NCBI RefSeq assembly: GCF_045062745.1
Contig: NZ_JBJGED010000001.1
Location: 124,001-188,000, forward strand
Origin: Paenibacillus_AA sp045062745
GTDB lineage: Bacteria > Bacillota > Bacilli > Paenibacillales > NBRC-103111
DNA: 64,000 nt
Direction: 5' to 3'
Made by a program: the position numbers and the translations under genes. Each line of letters begins with the position of its first letter. Positions within the stretch are counted from its first letter, which is position 1. The notes under the pieces were generated by a model that saw only the letters and a program-made list of their open reading frames with translations, did no database searches and was not told the origin of the DNA. Positions 60,456-64,000 of the stretch are shown piece by piece.

Positions 60456-60992
60456 TCACAGACTGGATGTGACCCGGGCGTTTGCGCTCCGCTTTCGCGT
60501 ATGTAGAAGAAACAGAATGGACCAACACATGCCGTAAGGCAAGGCTAGCCACGACCGCCAATCCTGCTCGCTCAGCAACCCGAAACAAATCGCCGCCACC
60601 AAGATCAGAGCCCGAATCCACAATGCGTAACGTTTGCCCAAGGCGAAACTTAGCGTGAGCATACTGACCGCTGTCAATATCCATCCGATTGCCACAGCAG
60701 GCTGGGGATCGCCGCCCAAAGCTTGATTGAACCGGCCAATCGCCATGAGTAGAATCGCTACCGGAACAACGCCCAAGCTGATCTTTGCAGCAAGCCCGAG
60801 AAACGCTCGTTCGGCGCTTAGCCAAACCAGCTGGCCGAAGGCCAATAAGAGGATCGCGGCAATCAATATCCCATGAACGTCTTCGCCTTCCCGATATCCC
60901 CCTGCAGGAGCGGGCGGATACAAGGAAACCTTCGTCCAGCTAATGATCCATAAGAGTCCGCCGAGGACTCCAATCCATCGCAACCATTTCAA
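60456..60992 (-). CDS. Hypothetical membrane protein, five to six helices
   Basis: The 178-residue protein begins MKWLRWIGVLGGLLWIISWT and has further hydrophobic helices at GILIAAILLLAFGQLVWLSA, ISLGVVPVAILLMAIG, AIGWILTAVSMLTLSFAL, ALWIRALILVAAICFGLL and LALPYGMCWSILFLLH. No family is recognised. It follows the patatin gene by 34 nt on the same strand and may be co-transcribed with it. Confidence 0.75.
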   Translation of the reverse strand: MKWLRWIGVLGGLLWIISWTKVSLYPPAPAGGYREGEDVHGILIAAILLLAFGQLVWLSAERAFLGLAAKISLGVVPVAILLMAIGRFNQALGGDPQPAVAIGWILTAVSMLTLSFALGKRYALWIRALILVAAICFGLLSEQDWRSWLALPYGMCWSILFLLHTRKRSANARVTSSL

Positions 60993-61026
60993 TCCCGGTT
61001 ATCCCCTTTTACCCGAAATTAACGCT

Positions 61027-61908
61027 TCACAGGCCTGTTCCCGCCCATTCCCGCAAAGCGGGCAGCAGCCGTTCGGCGTCCTCATAGCCTTGACGGTAGA
61101 GGGCCTCGAGCTTGGCGGGATTACGCTCCACGCGCCCCACAACCAAAGGAACCTCAGGCCGAATAATAAACGTGGATCCTTCCTTGGCGGAGTGTTCGAT
61201 GTAATCGAGGGTAGCATTATATACCTCATGGCGGTGCAACATCGCCCGAACCAGCTCCGGGTAAGCTCGAAAAGCGCGCCGCAGGAGCCAGCCGTAGCTG
61301 TTCGGCTTTTTCCGGTAGCCTTCATTTCTCGTCAGGATGACGACATTCCGCGGACACCCGTCCAGCTCCGCCTTACGGACCGGGATCGGATCGGAGATGC
61401 CGCCGTCCAGCAGCTTCCGGCCCTTGTATTCCACGATCGGGGCCATGAACGGAAGCGAGCTGGAAGCCCGAAGCACGGTCAGCGTATTGAAATCGGGCTC
61501 GTTCTTCGCATAGTAAACCGGCTCGCCGGTCTCGCAGTCCGTCGTGCCGACGACCATCTGCTCCGGCGTAGTGAGAAACGTCTCAAAGTCAAACGGCACC
61601 AATCGGCTCGGAATTTCGTCAAAGATGAAATCCATGCCGAACACTTGCCGCTTGCGCCATAGATTCCCCCAGGACAGGTAGCGGGGGTCCGTCGCATAAT
61701 CGATATTGACGACCCGGTTCCGGTGGCGCTGCCGGGACAAGTAGCTCGTCGCCATGCAGGCGCCCGCCGAGACTCCGATGACATAGGGGAAGATGACCTC
61801 GTGCTCCGCGAAGCATTCCAGCACACCCGCGGTATACACTGCGCGCATCCCGCCGCCTTCCAGCACCAAGCCGACGCGGCTCCAATCGTTCCCTTCTCTC
61901 TCGCTCAT
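61027..61908 (-). CDS. Patatin-like phospholipase
   Basis: The 293-residue protein has the glycine-rich oxyanion motif VLEGGGMRAVYTAG, nucleophile S47 in GVSAG and the catalytic aspartate D168 in LLDGGISDPIPV, the complete Ser-Asp dyad. It resembles bacterial RssA/YjjU-type patatins, probably acting as a cytoplasmic lipid acyl hydrolase. Its ATG overlaps the stop of the DUF2277 gene (ATGA). Confidence 0.93.
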   Translation of the reverse strand: MSEREGNDWSRVGLVLEGGGMRAVYTAGVLECFAEHEVIFPYVIGVSAGACMATSYLSRQRHRNRVVNIDYATDPRYLSWGNLWRKRQVFGMDFIFDEIPSRLVPFDFETFLTTPEQMVVGTTDCETGEPVYYAKNEPDFNTLTVLRASSSLPFMAPIVEYKGRKLLDGGISDPIPVRKAELDGCPRNVVILTRNEGYRKKPNSYGWLLRRAFRAYPELVRAMLHRHEVYNATLDYIEHSAKEGSTFIIRPEVPLVVGRVERNPAKLEALYRQGYEDAERLLPALREWAGTGL

Positions 61909-62180
61909 TTCACCGTACCGAATCGCTTGATCGCCCGGACTTTGGCGCGCTGAATCTCGACCTCGCGGTTGCGGGGCTCGGCGTTCGTCACTAGCGCGTC
62001 CAGCAGTCGCTGGGCCACTTCCGCGACCTCATCGATCGCACGGTTGAACGCCGCTTCGTTCGCCTTCGATGGTGTGTTGAAGCCGGACAGCTTCCTCACG
62101 AACTGAATCGCGGCTGCCCGGACCTCGTCTTCAGTAGCGGGCGGGTCGAAGTTATATAACGTTTTGATGTTGCGGCACAT
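61905..62180 (-). CDS. DUF2277 family protein
   Basis: The start at ATG 62180 follows GAGAGGAG; an upstream in-frame ATG at 62291 lacks one. The 91-residue protein begins MCRNIKTLYNFDPPATEDEV, has AIQFVRKLSGFNTPSKANEA and ends in a basic helix. This matches DUF2277, a small family of unknown role that is widespread in bacteria and actinomycetes. It is translationally coupled to the patatin gene, suggesting a related function. Confidence 0.9.
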   Translation of the reverse strand: MCRNIKTLYNFDPPATEDEVRAAAIQFVRKLSGFNTPSKANEAAFNRAIDEVAEVAQRLLDALVTNAEPRNREVEIQRAKVRAIKRFGTVK

Positions 62181-62510
62181 GGCGGTTCTCCTCTCGTGAG
62201 ACGGGATTATACGTAAATCTGCTATCTTCCAGTTTAACACATTTCGACGGATGGCATGCAGCTTGTTGGGAAGGTCAATTCCAGTGAGCAACCGACGTAA
62301 ATGAGCCTAATCGATTGTCCCCAACCCAACTACTGCGCATGATTGCCCGTACTAATCTAGGCTAAGAAAATCATGACGGATGGTCCTTGGCGGCGGCGTT
62401 CAGTTAGGCGCGTGGGGCGGGCAGGCAGAGGGGTTCGGACCGCTTGCTCAAAATCTTGTACTTTAATCAGAGGGTAGCACAAGATTTCAAAGGCGGACAC
62501 TGTACGTTCA
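62181..62510. other. Gap with no recognised feature
   Basis: About 330 bases upstream of the DUF2277 gene. It must contain the promoter of the minus-strand operon, but no clear element, gene or repeat was recognised. The dispersed repeat begins at 62511. Confidence 0.5.
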
Positions 62511-62774
62511 ACGCCCGCTTTCAGCATGAGGGGGAATTCCTCCCCCTTTTTGATAGATAGGCCGCCGGATCGGCTCCATGTAGAGGAATTCCTCCCTCTT
62601 TTTCAATCGAAATCCGTCCAATCGGGGCTTTCGCTCGGAAAGAGAGGGAGGTTTTCCCCTTGATATCGCCGGAAGTCGTAAAATCGGCCCAAGGAGAGGG
62701 AGGTTTTCCCTCTCATGTAAGCGCCAAGTGTGTACGGGTTTCACCTCATGCCCTTCAGGGGCCGAAGCGGGTCA
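62511..62774. repeat. Dispersed ~260-bp multi-hairpin repeat, copy 2
   Basis: It aligns end to end with 12723-12983. Four hairpin modules are again present; the second reads GAGGAATTCCTC here and GAAGG...CCTTC in copy 1, so the pairing partner changed register while a stem was kept. Open frames on both strands are judged to be incidental. It lies between the DUF2277 operon and the glycerate kinase terminator. Confidence 0.8.
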
Positions 62775-62931
62775 TCGGATTCCGTCACTTCAGGCAGGTG
62801 CCCAAAGCCCGTATTTCGGAGGAAATACACATCTGCAGTTATCAGTGCGAGATCCCAATCCGGCTCATTTTCCGGTTACTACGGGCTCCAAGTCGCCATA
62901 CAAGTGAAGGTGCATCCCGTTAGGATAATAT

Positions 62932-62983
62932 CAAAAAAGCCGTTCGGCCGTACACAGGAGTACCCTGCGTAGGACCGAACGGC
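62932..62983 (-). terminator. Terminator of glycerate kinase
   Basis: The minus-strand stem GCCGTTCGG / CCGAACGGC with a loop of about 27 nt is followed by TTTTTTGA. Confidence 0.8.
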
Positions 62984-63005
62984 GTTCTATTGCCTTGGCG
63001 CCCGC

Positions 63006-64000
63006 CTAGCTCGCGGCGCCTCCCACGAGCCCCGCGGCATACAGCCGCGCGATATTCTCCGCGGCCTGCTCGAGCAGGGCCGCTCCTTCGCGCATCGCCT
63101 CGTCCAGCGTCAGCGGACGGTTCGCGATGCTGAACAGCGCGGTGAGCCCATGCGCGTACAGCTCTTCCACACCGTCGCCGAGGCCGCCCGACAAGCAGAC
63201 GACCGGCACGCCGTGCTGCTGCCCGAGGGCGGCTATGCCCGCGGGCACCTTGCCGTTCGCCGTCTGCGCGTCCGTGCGGCCTTCGCCGGTGATGACAAGG
63301 CTCGCGCCGCGGATCGACTCCTCGAGCCGCGTGAGCGCGGTGAGCTCGCGGATGCCGGGCTTCAGCTGCGCCTGGCAGAACGCGAGCAAGCCCGCGCCCA
63401 TCCCGCCTGCGGCGCCGGCGCCCGGCACATCGCGAACGCGGACGCCCAGATACATCGCGATGCGCATGGCGTACAGGTCGAGCCCCTTGTCGAGCCGCTC
63501 GATCATCGCGGGCGTCGCCCCCTTCTGCGGGCCGTACACGGCGCTCGCGCCGTTCGGGCCGCAGAGCGGGTTCGTCACGTCGCAGCACACGTCGACGGGC
63601 ACCTCGCCCGCGGCGAGACGCGGATGCAGTCCGCTCACGTCGATGCGCTCAATGCGCTCGAGCTGCTGCCCGCCCGTGACGAGCTCGCGGCCCGCGGCAT
63701 CGATGAAGCGCACGCCGAGCGCCTGGGCCATGCCCATGCCGCCGTCGTTGGTCGCGCTGCCGCCGATGCCGAGCAAGAGCCGCGTGCACCCGCGATCGAG
63801 CGCATCGCGCATGAGCTCGCCGGTGCCGTAGCTCGTCGCCTGCAGCGGGTTGCGCCGCATCTCGGGCACGAGCGGCAGGCCGGACGCCGCCGCCATCTCG
63901 ATCACGGCCGTGCCGTCCTCCAGCACGCCGTAGAACGCTTCCACCGGCTCGCCCATCGGGCCGGTGACGGTTAGAGTGCGGCGCTCGCCGCCGATGGCGG
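63006..64000 (-). CDS. Glycerate kinase, N terminus outside the window
   Basis: About 331 residues are visible and the frame is open to the window edge; full-length relatives have about 375-380, so the first ~45 residues are missing. Motifs include LLLGIGGSATNDGGMGMAQA, LCGPNGASAVYGPQKGA, GAGAAGGMGAGLLAF and ITGEGRTDAQTANGKVP, which identify the GlxK/GarK family. It phosphorylates glycerate with ATP, linking glyoxylate, glycerate or sugar-acid breakdown to glycolysis. The gene is strongly GC-rich. An internal ATG at 63956 is not the true start. Confidence 0.93.
   Translation of the reverse strand, partial: AIGGERRTLTVTGPMGEPVEAFYGVLEDGTAVIEMAAASGLPLVPEMRRNPLQATSYGTGELMRDALDRGCTRLLLGIGGSATNDGGMGMAQALGVRFIDAAGRELVTGGQQLERIERIDVSGLHPRLAAGEVPVDVCCDVTNPLCGPNGASAVYGPQKGATPAMIERLDKGLDLYAMRIAMYLGVRVRDVPGAGAAGGMGAGLLAFCQAQLKPGIRELTALTRLEESIRGASLVITGEGRTDAQTANGKVPAGIAALGQQHGVPVVCLSGGLGDGVEELYAHGLTALFSIANRPLTLDEAMREGAALLEQAAENIARLYAAGLVGGAAS

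Noticed and set aside
63150..63974. Long plus-strand frames opposite glycerate kinase
   Set aside because: They are shadows of a GC-rich gene with well-recognised kinase motifs.

Overview
The window looks like chromosomal DNA of a Paenibacillus/Cohnella-type Firmicute. The evidence is strong AGGAGG-type ribosome binding sites, SigA-like promoters, a CcpA cre box, very large multi-domain secreted proteins, a 7TMR-DISM sensor kinase, a GntR-type regulator fused to a solute-binding domain, and families common in that group (ABC2_membrane_6 exporters, DUF418, DUF1796, DUF2277). This placement is inferred from content; no 16S or tRNA gene is present.

Layout. 1-9.5 kb (minus): two overlapping giant exoproteins, then an OmpR-type response regulator and a 7TMR-DISM histidine kinase. 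9.7-12.7 kb (plus): a TrpXYZ-like ABC importer with a hairpin between the lipoprotein and the permease. 13.2-18.2 kb (minus): a secreted propeller/Ig protein overlapping an FAD oxidoreductase. 18.4-23.7 kb (plus): a GntR-solute-binding fusion regulator, a NagZ-like GH3 and a GC-rich amidotransferase-like/toroid protein. 25-27.7 kb (plus): a two-permease ABC exporter.

27.8-43.1 kb is a visibly more AT-rich accessory region of small, mostly minus-strand genes: methyltransferase, four VOC proteins, a DesK/DesR-like pair with DUF418, a P-loop kinase, DUF1796, an ECF sigma factor with a GyrI-like protein, a cold-shock protein and a serine hydrolase. It also holds several broken genes. Eleven copies of an imperfect palindromic repeat lie here, each just 3' of a minus-strand gene or gene remnant, all in one orientation and often containing that gene's stop codon. 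The arrangement resembles a cassette array and is the most interesting feature of the window.

43-56.4 kb: a twin-HTH MerR protein, a nitrilase, a WYL regulator with a zinc-ribbon partner, a RibD-like reductase, an Asp/Glu racemase, an unusual RecA/KaiC-like plus pyruvate-phosphate-dikinase N-domain fusion, a glucose/sorbosone dehydrogenase-like protein, a Na+/solute symporter, and PhnB-like and AHSA1-like proteins. 56.6-64 kb (minus): a secreted pectate-lyase-like protein with a cre site, a membrane protein, a patatin, DUF2277 and a truncated glycerate kinase.

Two other dispersed repeat families occur: a ~260-bp multi-hairpin element (12.7 and 62.5 kb) and a stem repeat with core AGTTCTTGTCA (33.2, 39.7, 45.6 kb). 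The window reads as a carbohydrate-oriented secretion and uptake core interrupted by a decaying, repeat-rich accessory region.
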